In this document: in pieces, positions 49,773 to 58,473 of the stretch | How positions within the stretch are numbered: position 1 is the first letter of the stretch | How the letters are laid out: the number at the start of each line of letters is the position of its first letter | NCBI GenBank assembly: GCA_963702575.1 | Contig: CAVPCU010000005.1 | Span: 372,001-436,000, forward strand | Direction: 5' to 3' | DNA: 64,000 nt | Origin: VRUE01 sp963702575 | GTDB lineage: Bacteria; Actinomycetota; Thermoleophilia; Solirubrobacterales; 70-9 | The notes under the pieces: model-generated | Databases searched by the model: none | What the model was told of the DNA's origin: nothing | What the model saw: the letters and a program-made list of their open reading frames with translations, nothing else | Program-made: the position numbers and the translations under genes

Positions 49773-52700
49773 GTGAGCCACGCCTCCGCCGTCCATCTCC
49801 ACGCCCACAGCGAGTACTCGCTGCTCGACGGCGCCTGCAAGATCGAGGCGATGGCGGCGCGCGCGGCGGAGTTGGGGCAGCCGGCCCTGGGGCTGACCGA
49901 CCACGGCGTGATGAACGGCGCCGTCGACCTCTACAAGGCCTGCCGCAAGCACGGGATCAAGCCGATCGCCGGGCTCGAGGCCTACCTCGTCGACGACGTC
50001 GCCGCGGTCAAGGAGAAGCCGAAGTACGAGCGCAACCACATCACCCTGCTGGCCGAGAGCGACGCCGGCTTCGCCAACCTGGTCAAGCTCACCTCGGCCG
50101 GCTTCCTCGAGGGGTTCTCCCGCGGCAAGGCCAACGTCGACATGGAGATGCTCGCCCGCCATGCCGAGGGGGTGATCGTCCTCACCGGGTGCCTGCAGTC
50201 GCGCTTCTGCCGTCGTCTGATTGAAGAGCGCGACGGCGACGCCCGCGCCCACCTCGACGACCTGATCCAGGCCTTCGGCGCCGAGCAGGTCTACTTCGAG
50301 GTGCAGAAGAACGGCATCGAGGAGCAGGAGAAGGCCAACCGCGGCATCGTCCGCTACGCCCGTGAGCTGAACCGGCCCCTGGTCGGCACGGCCGACGTCC
50401 ACTACCTGCGGCGTGAGGACTTCGACAACCACGCGGCGTTGCTCTGCGTGCAGACCAAGTCGACGCTGGAGGCGCCGAAGCTGAGCTTCGACACCAACGA
50501 GTTCTTCCTCAAGAGCAACGAGGAGATGGCGCAGTCCTTCGCCGAGTGGCCGGAGGCGATCCCGACGACCGTGGAGATCGCCGAGCGCTGCTCGCTGGAG
50601 ATCGAGCTCGGCAGCCTGCTGCTTCCCCGCTACCCGACCGAGGACGGGGAGGAGCCCGAGGCGATGCTGCGGCGGCTCGCCGCCGAGGGCCTGCGCGCGC
50701 GCTACGGCGACCCGCCGCCGGCCGAGGCGATCGAGCGGATGGAGTTCGAGCTCGGCGTGATCGAGGAGATGGGCTTCTCCTCCTACTTCCTGATCGTCTG
50801 GGACTTCGTCCGCTACGCGAAGGACAACGGCGTCGCCGTCGGCCCGGGCCGCGGCTCGGCTGCCGGCTCGATCGTCTCCTACAGCCTCGAGATCACCGAC
50901 CTCGACCCGCTCGCCAACGACCTCCTGTTCGAGCGCTTCCTCAACCCCGGCCGCAAATCGATGCCCGACATCGACATCGACTTCTCGGTCCGCGGCCGCG
51001 AGCGGATGATCCGCTACGTCGCCGACAAGTACGGGCGCGAATCGGTCGCCCAGATCATCACCTTCGGCACGATGGCGCCGCGCGCCGCGACTCGCGATGC
51101 CGCCCGCGTGCTCGGCTTCGACTACGGCACCGGCGACCGCCTCGCGAAGCAGATTCCAGAGCCGATCATGGGCCGCAGCCCGTCCTTCGCGGAGTGCCTG
51201 AAGCAGGGTCAGGAGCTGAAACGGACCTACGACGAGGAGGCGGACGCGAAGCGGATCGTCGACGTCGCCCAGGGCCTCGAGGGGATCATCCGTAACAACT
51301 CGATCCACGCCGCTGCGGTGGTGATCGCCGACCGGCCGCTGCAGGAGATCGTGCCGCTGCAGCTGGCCGAGGATCGCAGCGCGCCGGCTGCCGCGAGCGG
51401 CAACGGCAACGGCTCGGCCAAGCCCGAGCGCCAGTACAAGATCGTCACCCAGTACTCGATGGGGCCGATCGAGGAGATCGGCCTGCTGAAGATGGACTTC
51501 CTCGGCCTGCGCAACCTCGACGTGATCGAGGACGCGATCGAGATCGTCGCCCGCTCGCGCGGAGAGACGATCGACATGGGCGCGATCCCACTCGATGACG
51601 CGAAGACCTACGCGATGCTCGCCGCCGGCGACTCGACCGGCGTCTTCCAGTTCGAGTCCGAGGGGATGCGCGAGGCCCTGCGCAAGGTCGGCCCGACCGA
51701 GTTCGCCGACCTGGTGGCGCTCGGTGCGCTGTACCGGCCCGGGGCGATGGCCTACATCCCCGCCTACGCGAAGGGCAAGCGCGACCCGTCCTCGGTCACC
51801 TACCCCGACCCGCGGCTGCGCGCGATCACCGAGGAGACGCACGGCTGCGTCGTCTACCAGGAGCAGCTGATGGCGATCGCGCGCTCGATGGCCGGCTTCT
51901 CGGGCGCCGAGGCGGACGACCTGCGCAAGGCGATCGGCAAGAAGAAGCGCGACCTGATGGCGACGATGCAGGACAAGTTCATGCAGGGCCTGAAGGAATC
52001 CGGGACCGACGCCAAGGTCGCCAGGGACCTCTGGAAGCTGAACGAAGCGGCCGCCGACTACTCGTTCAACAAGTCCCACGCCGCCTGCTACGCGCTGATC
52101 TCCTATCGGACTGCGTACCTGAAGGCGAACTACCCGGCCGAGTACATGGCCGCGGTGATCTCCTCGGTGATGAACACCAAAGACAAGGTGCCGTTCTTCG
52201 TCAACCGCTGCGCCGAGATGGGGATCGACGTGCTGCCGCCCGACGTCAACTCCTCCGACCACGACTTCGTCGTCTCCGAGAAGGCGATCCGGTTCGGCCT
52301 CGACGCGGTCAAGAACGTCGGCCACAGCGCGGTCGAGGCGATCCTGCGGGCGCGCGAGGAGGCGCCGATCGCCTCGATCTGGGACTTCTGCGAGCGGGTC
52401 GACTCGCGCGCGGTGAACAAGCGGGCGATCGAGTGCCTGATCAAGTGCGGTGCGCTCGATTCGACCGGCGCCAGCCGCAGGGGGATGCTCGAGGCGCTGC
52501 CGGCGGCGCAGTCGGCGGGGCAGAAAGCCCAGGAGGACGCGCAGCTCGGCCAGGGCTCGATCTTCGACTTCGGCGACGGCGCCGAAGAGGGCGGGGGAGG
52601 GGCCGCGCAGGCCCATCACCGCCCGCCGATCTCGGCCGCCGAGTTCGAACGGCGCGAGCTGCTGGCGATGGAGAAGGAGACGCTCGGCACCTACCTCTCC

Positions 52701-53315
52701 TCGCACCCGTTGACCGAAGTCCGCGAGGCGTTGCGCGCCCGCGCCGACTGCCCTCTCGCTCAGCTCGCGTCCAAGCCGGACGGCTCCTGGGTGACCGTCG
52801 GGGGGATCGTCGCCGAGTGCAAGAAGATCCGCACCAAGAGCGGCTCGCAGATGATGTTCGCGACCCTCGACGACATCGAGGGCCAGGTCGAGATGCTCGT
52901 CTTCAAGGCCGACCAGGCCGAGAGCGCGGCGGTGATCGAGCCCGACGCGGTCGTCCTGGTGCGGGGCCGCATCGACCACAAGGAGCGGGGCGAGACCAAG
53001 CTCGTCGTCCAGGAGGCCGAGCGCTTCGAACCCGACGGCGAGGAGATCGCCCGCGCCGGCGCGGCGGCGGGGGCGCCGTCAGAGCCGCTGCGGCTGACGA
53101 TCGACGCGGCCAAGCTCGAGGATCCGGCGGGAATCGTCGAGGAGCTCCGCTCGCTCTTCGAACACCACAAGGGCGACGCCGTCGTCCACGTCGCGATCGC
53201 CGACGGCGCCGGCACGGCGAGCGAGCTGAAGCTGGGCAGGGAGTTCCGCGTGCGCCCCTCGAGCCTCCGCGCGGAGCTTGGGCACCTCCCCGGGGTAGAA
53301 GCCCTCGCAGCCTAA
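49773..53315 (+). CDS. dnaE: DNA polymerase III alpha subunit
   Basis: This is the replicative DNA polymerase. The 1180-residue protein is uninterrupted. A PHP domain opens it (HLHAHSEYSLLDGACKI, GLTDHGVM). The polymerase core has GPGRGSAAGSIVSY and the catalytic aspartates in MPDIDIDFSVRGR, then FNKSHAACYALISYRTAYLK. The tandem helix-hairpin-helix region follows, and an OB-fold domain (WVTVGGIVAECKKIRTKSG) lies near the C-terminus. It has the DnaE1 layout and length. GTG 49773 directly precedes SHASAVHLHAHSEY, as in homologues. Its length without a frame break shows that not all of the window is error-prone. Confidence 0.97.
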   Translation: MSHASAVHLHAHSEYSLLDGACKIEAMAARAAELGQPALGLTDHGVMNGAVDLYKACRKHGIKPIAGLEAYLVDDVAAVKEKPKYERNHITLLAESDAGFANLVKLTSAGFLEGFSRGKANVDMEMLARHAEGVIVLTGCLQSRFCRRLIEERDGDARAHLDDLIQAFGAEQVYFEVQKNGIEEQEKANRGIVRYARELNRPLVGTADVHYLRREDFDNHAALLCVQTKSTLEAPKLSFDTNEFFLKSNEEMAQSFAEWPEAIPTTVEIAERCSLEIELGSLLLPRYPTEDGEEPEAMLRRLAAEGLRARYGDPPPAEAIERMEFELGVIEEMGFSSYFLIVWDFVRYAKDNGVAVGPGRGSAAGSIVSYSLEITDLDPLANDLLFERFLNPGRKSMPDIDIDFSVRGRERMIRYVADKYGRESVAQIITFGTMAPRAATRDAARVLGFDYGTGDRLAKQIPEPIMGRSPSFAECLKQGQELKRTYDEEADAKRIVDVAQGLEGIIRNNSIHAAAVVIADRPLQEIVPLQLAEDRSAPAAASGNGNGSAKPERQYKIVTQYSMGPIEEIGLLKMDFLGLRNLDVIEDAIEIVARSRGETIDMGAIPLDDAKTYAMLAAGDSTGVFQFESEGMREALRKVGPTEFADLVALGALYRPGAMAYIPAYAKGKRDPSSVTYPDPRLRAITEETHGCVVYQEQLMAIARSMAGFSGAEADDLRKAIGKKKRDLMATMQDKFMQGLKESGTDAKVARDLWKLNEAAADYSFNKSHAACYALISYRTAYLKANYPAEYMAAVISSVMNTKDKVPFFVNRCAEMGIDVLPPDVNSSDHDFVVSEKAIRFGLDAVKNVGHSAVEAILRAREEAPIASIWDFCERVDSRAVNKRAIECLIKCGALDSTGASRRGMLEALPAAQSAGQKAQEDAQLGQGSIFDFGDGAEEGGGGAAQAHHRPPISAAEFERRELLAMEKETLGTYLSSHPLTEVREALRARADCPLAQLASKPDGSWVTVGGIVAECKKIRTKSGSQMMFATLDDIEGQVEMLVFKADQAESAAVIEPDAVVLVRGRIDHKERGETKLVVQEAERFEPDGEEIARAGAAAGAPSEPLRLTIDAAKLEDPAGIVEELRSLFEHHKGDAVVHVAIADGAGTASELKLGREFRVRPSSLRAELGHLPGVEALAA

Positions 53316-53355
53316 AATCGGCCTGCCGAGCGCTAAATCTCCCTAGACTTTGGTC

Positions 53356-53751
53356 ATGCCGGCTACGAAGGCGAAAGCGGGGGAGTGTCGTCAGTGCCGT
53401 TCCTTCTGCGACAAGATGGTCGAGCCCCGCGGCTGCGTCGAGATCGGCTGCCGCTTCCTCTACAGCTACATCGATGCGCTCACCGGCGTCCAGTACGTCG
53501 GCTGCATGCAGCAGGTCTTCGGCGCCAAGATCGAGCTCGAGGCGGTGCAGCAGCCGGGCGGGTTCGGCGGGGTGAAGATGACCGGGGAGGCGCTTCCCCA
53601 CTGCCCCTTCACGGTCGAGCGCGCCTACGAGAACGGCGGCGAGGAGTACGGCTGCGTCAACCGCCGCTTCTTCGACTGCGCCGACGGCGGCCCCGAGGGC
53701 CTGCGCGCCTTCGACCTGCGCGACATCGCCTCCGAGTCCCCCGGCGTCTAG
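53356..53751 (+). CDS. Cys-rich hypothetical protein (possible metal-binding)
   Basis: This 131-residue protein has nine cysteines: ECRQCRSFC near the start, then RGC, IGCRF, VGCMQQ, LPHC, YGC and FFDC. The spacing suggests a metal or Fe-S site or a structural zinc cluster. I recognise no family. ATG 53356 follows dnaE by 40 nt. It is followed after 30 nt by an acyl-CoA dehydrogenase, but a separate promoter-like sequence lies between them. It has no signal peptide or membrane helix, so it is cytoplasmic. The function is unknown. Confidence 0.7.
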   Translation: MPATKAKAGECRQCRSFCDKMVEPRGCVEIGCRFLYSYIDALTGVQYVGCMQQVFGAKIELEAVQQPGGFGGVKMTGEALPHCPFTVERAYENGGEEYGCVNRRFFDCADGGPEGLRAFDLRDIASESPGV

Positions 53752-53768
53752 CACGACATCGTTTCGTG

Positions 53769-53774
53769 TAGTAT
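53769..53774 (+). promoter_or_regulatory. possible -10 element and operator before the acyl-CoA dehydrogenase
   Basis: TAGTAT at 53769-53774 would give a start of transcription at or next to the ATG at 53782, that is, a leaderless message. Just upstream, CACGA and TCGTG (53752-53768) form a small inverted repeat around 7 nt that could be a regulator site. No good -35 is seen. Confidence 0.35.
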
Positions 53775-53781
53775 TTGCCGC

Positions 53782-55071
53782 ATGAGCGATCAAGCGGCAG
53801 TGGCAGAGGCGGAGGAGTACGTAGCGGAGGTCAGCGGAGACGGCGCCGGGCCCGAGGGCCCGAAGTTCACGCTCGAGCTGAACCAGGACCAGAAGGACAT
53901 CCGCGATTGGGTGCACGGCTTCGCCGAGGGCGTCGTCCGCCCGGCGGCGGCCGAGTGGGACGAGCGCGAGGAGACCCCCTGGCCGATCATCCAGGAGGCC
54001 GCCAAGATCGGCCTCTACAGCTTCGAAGCGCTCGGCCAGTTCTTCGCCGACGAGACCGGCCTGACCCTGCCGATCGCCAACGAGGAGCTCTTCTGGGGCG
54101 ACGCCGGGATCGGCATGGCGATCATGGGCACCTCGCTCGCGGTCGCGGCGATCTTCGGCCAGGGCACGCCCGAGCAGATGGGCGAGTGGATCCCGCAGTG
54201 CTTCGGCGACGCCGACGATCCCAAGGTCGGCGCCTTCTGTGCCTCCGAGCCCGACGCCGGCTCCGACGTCTCGGCGATCCGCACGACCGCCAAGTACGAC
54301 GAGGCGACCGACGAGTGGGTGCTGAACGGCCAGAAGGCCTGGGCGACCAACGGCGGCATCGCCGACGTCCACGTCGTCATCGCCTCGGTCGACCGCGAGT
54401 TGCGCTCGCGCGGCCACGCCGCCTTCGTCATCCCGCCCGGGACCAAGGGCTGCGAGCAGGGCGCCAAGGTGAAGAAGCACGGCCTGCGCGCCTCGCACAC
54501 CGCCGATGTCCACCTCGACGAGTGCCGCATCCCCGGCTCCTGCCTGCTCGGCGGCAAAGAGAAGCTCGACGAGCGCCTGGCGCGCGTGCGCGAGGGCAAG
54601 CGCGCCAAATCGCAGGCGGCGATGCAGACCTTCGAGGCCAGCCGGCCCACCGTCGGCTCACAGGCGGTCGGGATCGCCCGCGCTGCCTACGAGTACGCGC
54701 TCTCCTATGCCAAAGAGCGCCAGCAGTTCGGCCGGCCGATCATCGACAACCAGGCGATCGCCTTCGCCCTGGCCGACATGAAGATGGAGATCGACGCCGC
54801 CCGCCTGCTCGTCTGGCGCGCCGCCTGGATGGGGCGCAGCGGCCAGAAGTTCGAGAACGCCGAGGGCTCGATGTCGAAGCTGAAGGCCGGCGAGGTCGCC
54901 GTCTGGGCGACCGAGCGGGCGATCCAGATCCTCGGCGGCAACGGCTACACCCGCGAGTTCCCAGTCGAGCGGATGCACCGCGACGCCAAGATCTACACGA
55001 TCTTCGAGGGCACCTCCGAGATCCAGCGCCTGGTCATCTCCCGCGCGATCTCCGGCATGCAGATCCGCTAG
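53782..55071 (+). CDS. acyl-CoA dehydrogenase
   Basis: This FAD enzyme oxidises acyl-CoA thioesters. The 429-residue protein has the helical N-domain, the FAD/substrate motifs AFCASEPDAGSDVSAI and WVLNGQKAWATNGG, and the C-domain with YAKERQQFGRPIIDNQAIAF. ILGGNGYTREFPVERMHRDAKIYTIFEGTSEIQRLVI carries the catalytic glutamate in YTIFEGT. The chain length of the substrate cannot be told. No other beta-oxidation gene is adjacent. It begins MSDQAAVAEAEEY with an acidic N-terminal extension of about 30 residues. Confidence 0.94.
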   Translation: MSDQAAVAEAEEYVAEVSGDGAGPEGPKFTLELNQDQKDIRDWVHGFAEGVVRPAAAEWDEREETPWPIIQEAAKIGLYSFEALGQFFADETGLTLPIANEELFWGDAGIGMAIMGTSLAVAAIFGQGTPEQMGEWIPQCFGDADDPKVGAFCASEPDAGSDVSAIRTTAKYDEATDEWVLNGQKAWATNGGIADVHVVIASVDRELRSRGHAAFVIPPGTKGCEQGAKVKKHGLRASHTADVHLDECRIPGSCLLGGKEKLDERLARVREGKRAKSQAAMQTFEASRPTVGSQAVGIARAAYEYALSYAKERQQFGRPIIDNQAIAFALADMKMEIDAARLLVWRAAWMGRSGQKFENAEGSMSKLKAGEVAVWATERAIQILGGNGYTREFPVERMHRDAKIYTIFEGTSEIQRLVISRAISGMQIR

Positions 55072-55091
55072 TCCTCGCGCTTCAAGCCCAT

Positions 55092-55127
55092 CCGACTTTG
55101 ACCCCACCAGAGGTGGGTGAAGGTCGG
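55092..55127. repeat. imperfect palindrome after the acyl-CoA dehydrogenase
   Basis: CCGACTTTGACCCCACC (55092-55108) pairs imperfectly with GGTGGGTGAAGGTCGG (55112-55127). It may end the acyl-CoA dehydrogenase transcript, but it lacks a T-tract. It is the first of three palindromes in the gene-poor stretch 55072-55444. Confidence 0.5.
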
Positions 55128-55134
55128 CTACGCG

Positions 55135-55279
55135 GGGGAAGCCCGGCCGTCCTCTGGGCGAATTGATGTCGCACGCGCTTCGCGCTTAGCGACGATGTCG
55201 GAGCGCGGCTACGCCGCGCAGAAACCAGATTGCATAGGCCGCTTCGCGACATTCGCCCAGAGGACGACCGGGCTTCCCC
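55135..55279 (+). repeat. structured repeat G (conserved core, variable self-complementary arms), copy 1
   Basis: The outer arms 55135-55163 and 55251-55279 match in 28 of 29 positions as reverse complements (GGGGAAGCCCGG...). The 87-nt core between them contains GCGCTTCGCGC and GCGCGGC-TAC-GCCGCGC hairpins and ACCAGATTGCATA. The core recurs, inverted, at 59094-59185 with about seven differences, while the arms do not. I see no gene in 55072-55444 outside these palindromes. Confidence 0.82.
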
Positions 55280-55330
55280 TCGTCGGGCGCATGGGTGACT
55301 GACCGGCAACCCATCGTGGCGATCCCGCTA

Positions 55331-55373
55331 TTTCGGGGCAAGACCGACGGAATGTGTCTCCCCTTGCCCGAAA
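55331..55373. repeat. small palindrome upstream of the interrupted gene
   Basis: TTTCGGGGCAAG (55331-55342) and CTTGCCCGAAA (55363-55373) are complementary except for one unpaired base, with a 20-nt loop. It lies 70 nt before the ATG at 55445, so it may sit in its leader. Confidence 0.5.
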
Positions 55374-55444
55374 AGAGGCGCCGCCACAATGCTCTTTCAG
55401 TCCCGGATCTCTGTCCGGAATCGGATCCCTGCTTCAATGGCGCG

Positions 55445-55836
55445 ATGACTCTGATCATGAGCCTGTTGAGCTGGAACTACGCGATTCAGGTGTCTGATCG
55501 ACGCTTCGTATGGTTCGAGCCAAGCGGCGAGGTCAAACGGATCGACGACGAGAGCAACAAGTCCGTGCTGTGGGCCCACCTAAACGCCTTCGCCTTCACC
55601 GGCATCGGGAATCTCGGCGTCGATCACAGGACAGACCTTTGGCTGGCCAATCAGATAGCGAGGTGGGAGGGGGAGACCCCTGCCGAGCATCAAAGCCAAC
55701 CGGGATTGATCAAGGCAATCTCCGAGCGATCCACCGAGTACTTCAACGGCCCGCGAATCTCTCGGATCGACAAAGATCTGAAGAGGCACGCGTTCGTTGG
55801 TGTCGGGTGGGGTCGTGAGAATGAGAAAAGTGAGCT
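55445..55836 (+). pseudogene. 5' part of a gene split by the IS21-family element (Ntn-hydrolase-like)
   Basis: The N-terminal 130 residues read MTLIMSLLSWNYAIQVSDRRF, then HLNAFAFTGIGNLG, TDLWLANQIARW and HAFVGVGWGREN. This recalls small proteins with a proteasome-like Ntn-hydrolase fold that begin with a methionine-threonine and carry a VSDRR motif, but the match is modest. The insertion point is after 55836. Removing the element and one copy of the 5-bp duplication joins this piece in frame to 58474-58999, giving a 305-residue protein (…NEKSELMPHMVRIGNF…). Lower codon bias than its neighbours hints at acquired DNA. Confidence 0.6.
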
Positions 55837-55843
55837 TGTCAAC

Positions 55844-55930
55844 GGCCATCGGTTTCTCCCCAGCGGCGGCCATCCAACCTCCCCGCTGACGGCCACGTTT
55901 ATTCCCCACCGGCGGCCATCGGTTCTCCCC
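55844..55930 (+). repeat. IS21 left multiple terminal repeats (4 copies)
   Basis: Four repeats of the form GGCCAYSN...TCTCCCC begin at 55844, 55868, 55891 and 55914, with a 23-24 bp period. They are the transposase-binding repeats of the IS21 left end and the inverse of those at 58375-58461. The stretch 55931-56006 up to istB holds a GC-rich hairpin (CTCGCAGC/GCTGCGAG) and no gene. Confidence 0.9.
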
Positions 55931-56006
55931 GCTTGAGCCCTTCTCTCGCAGCGGCGTAGCGGAGGCCGTAGGCCGTAGCGCAGCTGCTGCGAGCGGAGCT
56001 CTTGCG

Positions 56007-56789
56007 TCAGCTCAGCGGCACCACCCCCTTACCCTCGGTCGCCTGGGTGAGCCGGTAGCTATCGGCCCCCTCGGTGACGATGACGTGCGCGTGGTGAAGC
56101 AGCCGGTCGACGGTTGCCGCGGCGAGGGTACGCGGCATCAGCTCGTCGAAGCCCGAGGGGTGCAGGTTGGAGGTGATCGCCAGGGAGCGCTTCTCATAGG
56201 CGGCGTCGACGACGCGAAAGAGCGCCTCGGCGGCCTCCTCGGAGACCGGGACCATGCCGACGTCGTCGATCACGATCAGATCGGTGCGGATCAGCTTGCC
56301 GATCGCCTTGGCGACCGAGCCGTCGGCGCGGTGGCCGCGCAGGAGCGTCTCGAGGCTCTCCAGCGTGTGCCAGGCGACGGTCTTGCCCTTCTCGATCGCC
56401 AGGTGCCCGAGCGCCTCCACGAAATGGCTCTTGCCGGTCCCGCTCGGCCCGCAGACACACAGCACCTCCGAGCGCTCCACCCACTCCAGGGTTCGCAGCG
56501 CCTGCTGGGTCGCGGCGGGGATCGAGGAGGCCTCCTCTTCCCAGGCCTCGAAGGTCTTGCCGGCGGGAAGGCCCGAGCGCTTGCGGCGGGTGCGGATCGC
56601 CGCCTCCGAGCGCCCGGCAGCCTCGGCCTCCATCAAGACGCGCAGGATCTCCAGCGGCTCCCAGCGCTGGGAGGCGGCGGTGGCGATCACCTCCGGCGCG
56701 GCCTTGCGCACGTGCGGCAGGCGCAGGGTGCGCAGGAGCTTCTCCATCTCGACCGGCAGGGGCGGGGCCTTGGGCGTCTCGACACTCAT
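56007..56789 (-). CDS. istB: IS21-family helper ATPase IstB
   Basis: IstB is the AAA+ ATPase that prepares target DNA for the IstA transposase. The 260-residue protein has an N-terminal helical region (LLRTLRLPHVRKAAPEV), the Walker A motif CGPSGTGKSHFVEALG, Walker B LIVIDDVGMVPVSEEAAEAL, and TSNLHPSGFDEL as sensor 1. ATG 56789 overlaps the istA stop (ATGA), the usual istAB coupling. Confidence 0.95.
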   Translation of the reverse strand: MSVETPKAPPLPVEMEKLLRTLRLPHVRKAAPEVIATAASQRWEPLEILRVLMEAEAAGRSEAAIRTRRKRSGLPAGKTFEAWEEEASSIPAATQQALRTLEWVERSEVLCVCGPSGTGKSHFVEALGHLAIEKGKTVAWHTLESLETLLRGHRADGSVAKAIGKLIRTDLIVIDDVGMVPVSEEAAEALFRVVDAAYEKRSLAITSNLHPSGFDELMPRTLAAATVDRLLHHAHVIVTEGADSYRLTQATEGKGVVPLS

Positions 56790-58279
56790 TTCCCGAACCC
56801 CTCCCAGGCCGCGGTGGAGCCCTGCAGGGTGGCGGCCTCGGTGCGACGGCGCGGGAACTCGATCACCTCGGCGCTCTCGCGGTGGGCGAGGATCGAGGCG
56901 AGGTCGCCGTCGCCGAAGCGCTCGACGTCGGCTGCGGCCTCCAGGGCGGCATCGACCTCCCCGGCGCCGTGCATCTTCGCCAGGTCGACCGCCTCGGCCA
57001 TCTTGCGCCGCACCCTGGTGGCGCCGACCGAGGCGGCCCGCGTCAGCCACTTGCAGGCCCCGGGCCCGATCGCAAGGAAGGCCGCCTCCTCGGCGCCGGC
57101 TGCGCGGGGACGGCGCCCCAGGGCGCCTGGCGGGCGGGGCGGGTAGTGCTCCTCGGAGATCCGCGGGCTCCCCGGCGTGGTCAGCTCGTGGCGGGCGACC
57201 TCGCGTGGGCCGTGGGCGCCGTCGGCGTGCACGACGACGAGGCGGCCGTCGTGGGCCCTGGCCCAGACGCGCTCTCCGACCAGCTCGTGGGGGACCGAGT
57301 AGATCGCCCTTCCCACTGAGATCGTCGACTCCTTGGAGACCTTTCGCGTCTCCCCGAAGCAGATGGTGTGCGGGGCATCGGGCAGTGGGTGCAGGCGACC
57401 TCGCTCCTCACGCAGCATCTCCGCCGGGACGCGACCGGTGACCCGGTGCTCGCGGCCGTTGACCTGCTCGCAGAAGGACTCACAGGCCGCCTCCAGCTCG
57501 GCGAAGCTCGCGTATCCGGGCCGCAGGTTGTGGTCGGTCGGCACCAGGTCGGCCTTGGCGACCCGCACGGTCGCCTCCGAGCCTCCCTTGGACTCCGGGT
57601 CCGCCGGCACGCAGGTGGCGACGCTCAGCCCGTAGTGGCGCGAGGCGGCGACGATCTGCGGGTTGCGCACGGCGATCCCGCAGACGTGGCTGGTGGTGAC
57701 GGTCTTCTCGTTGTCGGTCAAGGCGTAGGTGGGAGAGCCGCCAAAAGCCCGCAGGGCCCGGTCGAGCGCCATAACGACCGAGGGCAGGGTGCGGTCGGCG
57801 AGCGGCAGGACGACGCGAAAGCGCGACCAGGCGAGCCAGGCGCAAAACAGCGAGGTCGGCCTGCCGTCGATGGCGGGGCCGTCGCCGTAGTCCCACTGCA
57901 TCCACAGGCCGGGCTCGGTGACCCAGGGCGCCAGCACGCGCCTGTGCCCGGCCTCATAGGCGGCCTTGACGCGGGCCACCGCCCGCCTTGTCGTGCGCGG
58001 CGAGCCCTCATAGCCCATCGCCTCGAGCCGCTCGTGCACCTTGTCGGCGCGAACCTTTCCCTGAGAGCGCTCGACAAGCTCGGCGATCTTGCCCTCGTAG
58101 TCGACAGTGCGCGGGCAGGGTCGCTGTCTTCGTCCCCAATCGCCGCCCGCGGCTTCCCGCTCTTCCACGTAATAGGCGACCGTCTTGTGATCGCAGCCGG
58201 CCAGCTCCGCCGCTCCTCGCAACGTGCCGACCAGGTCATATGCCTCAAGAATCTCCATCACTTCCTCCGCTTTCTTCAA
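56786..58279 (-). CDS. istA: IS21-family transposase IstA
   Basis: This is a DDE transposase. An N-terminal helix-turn-helix (LRGAAELAGCDHKTVAYYVEE) is followed by a second DNA-binding stretch (SPRTTRRAVARVK) and an rve integrase core. The core aspartates lie in WMQWDYGDGP and ALTDNEKTV, and the glutamate in PESKGGSEATV. The C-terminal region is Arg/Pro-rich. TTG 58279 gives MKKAEEVMEILEAYDLVG, a normal family N-terminus. The frame is open to 58396, but that would run into the terminal repeats. About 497 residues. Confidence 0.93.
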   Translation of the reverse strand: MKKAEEVMEILEAYDLVGTLRGAAELAGCDHKTVAYYVEEREAAGGDWGRRQRPCPRTVDYEGKIAELVERSQGKVRADKVHERLEAMGYEGSPRTTRRAVARVKAAYEAGHRRVLAPWVTEPGLWMQWDYGDGPAIDGRPTSLFCAWLAWSRFRVVLPLADRTLPSVVMALDRALRAFGGSPTYALTDNEKTVTTSHVCGIAVRNPQIVAASRHYGLSVATCVPADPESKGGSEATVRVAKADLVPTDHNLRPGYASFAELEAACESFCEQVNGREHRVTGRVPAEMLREERGRLHPLPDAPHTICFGETRKVSKESTISVGRAIYSVPHELVGERVWARAHDGRLVVVHADGAHGPREVARHELTTPGSPRISEEHYPPRPPGALGRRPRAAGAEEAAFLAIGPGACKWLTRAASVGATRVRRKMAEAVDLAKMHGAGEVDAALEAAADVERFGDGDLASILAHRESAEVIEFPRRRTEAATLQGSTAAWEGFGK

Positions 58280-58374
58280 TCCGACGCCTCCTCGTCTGCT
58301 TGCCGAAGGGGCGAGCCGTAGCGAGGCGGGCGGTCGGCACCGGCCGTCTCGGCCGGCGGTTTTCAGTCGTCGGT

Positions 58375-58461
58375 GGGGAGATCCGATGGCCGCCACTGGG
58401 GAGGTTTGGTGACCGCCAGCGGGGAGTTCCGGTGGCCGCCTATGGGGAGATTCTCATGGCC
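58375..58461 (-). repeat. IS21 right multiple terminal repeats (4 copies)
   Basis: Four copies of GGGGAG...TGGCC begin at 58375, 58398, 58421 and 58444 with a 23-bp period. They are inverted relative to the four at the left end. Confidence 0.9.
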
Positions 58462-58473
58462 GCCGTCAGAGCT

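Larger units (their letters stand above)
55837..58468 (-). mobile_element. IS21-family insertion sequence (2632 bp), recent insertion
   Basis: The ends are TGTCAACGGCCAT at 55837 and the inverted TGACGGCGGCCAT ending at 58468, that is, TG...CA with imperfect terminal repeats. The 5-bp sequence GAGCT flanks it on both sides (55832-55836 and 58469-58473). Inside lie istA and istB, overlapping by ATGA, and four subterminal repeats at each end. Both genes are intact and the target duplication is perfect, so the insertion looks recent and may still be active. Confidence 0.95.

Noticed and set aside
49650..52979. A 1109-codon open frame on the minus strand
   Set aside because: It is a complement shadow of dnaE, which is intact with all polymerase motifs on the plus strand.
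55295..55444. An upstream ATG extension of the interrupted gene starting at 55295
   Set aside because: The extension runs through a palindrome and reads as unrelated sequence. ATG 55445 begins the conserved-looking MTLIMSLL.
55844..55930. Four regularly spaced short repeats resembling a tiny CRISPR array
   Set aside because: The repeats are about 17 bp with 6-bp gaps, occur inverted at the other end of the element, and match the multiple terminal repeats of IS21-family ends. No cas genes are present.
58279..58396. A longer istA start at 58396
   Set aside because: It would place coding sequence inside the terminal transposase-binding repeats and adds a Pro/Arg/Ser stretch with no family resemblance.
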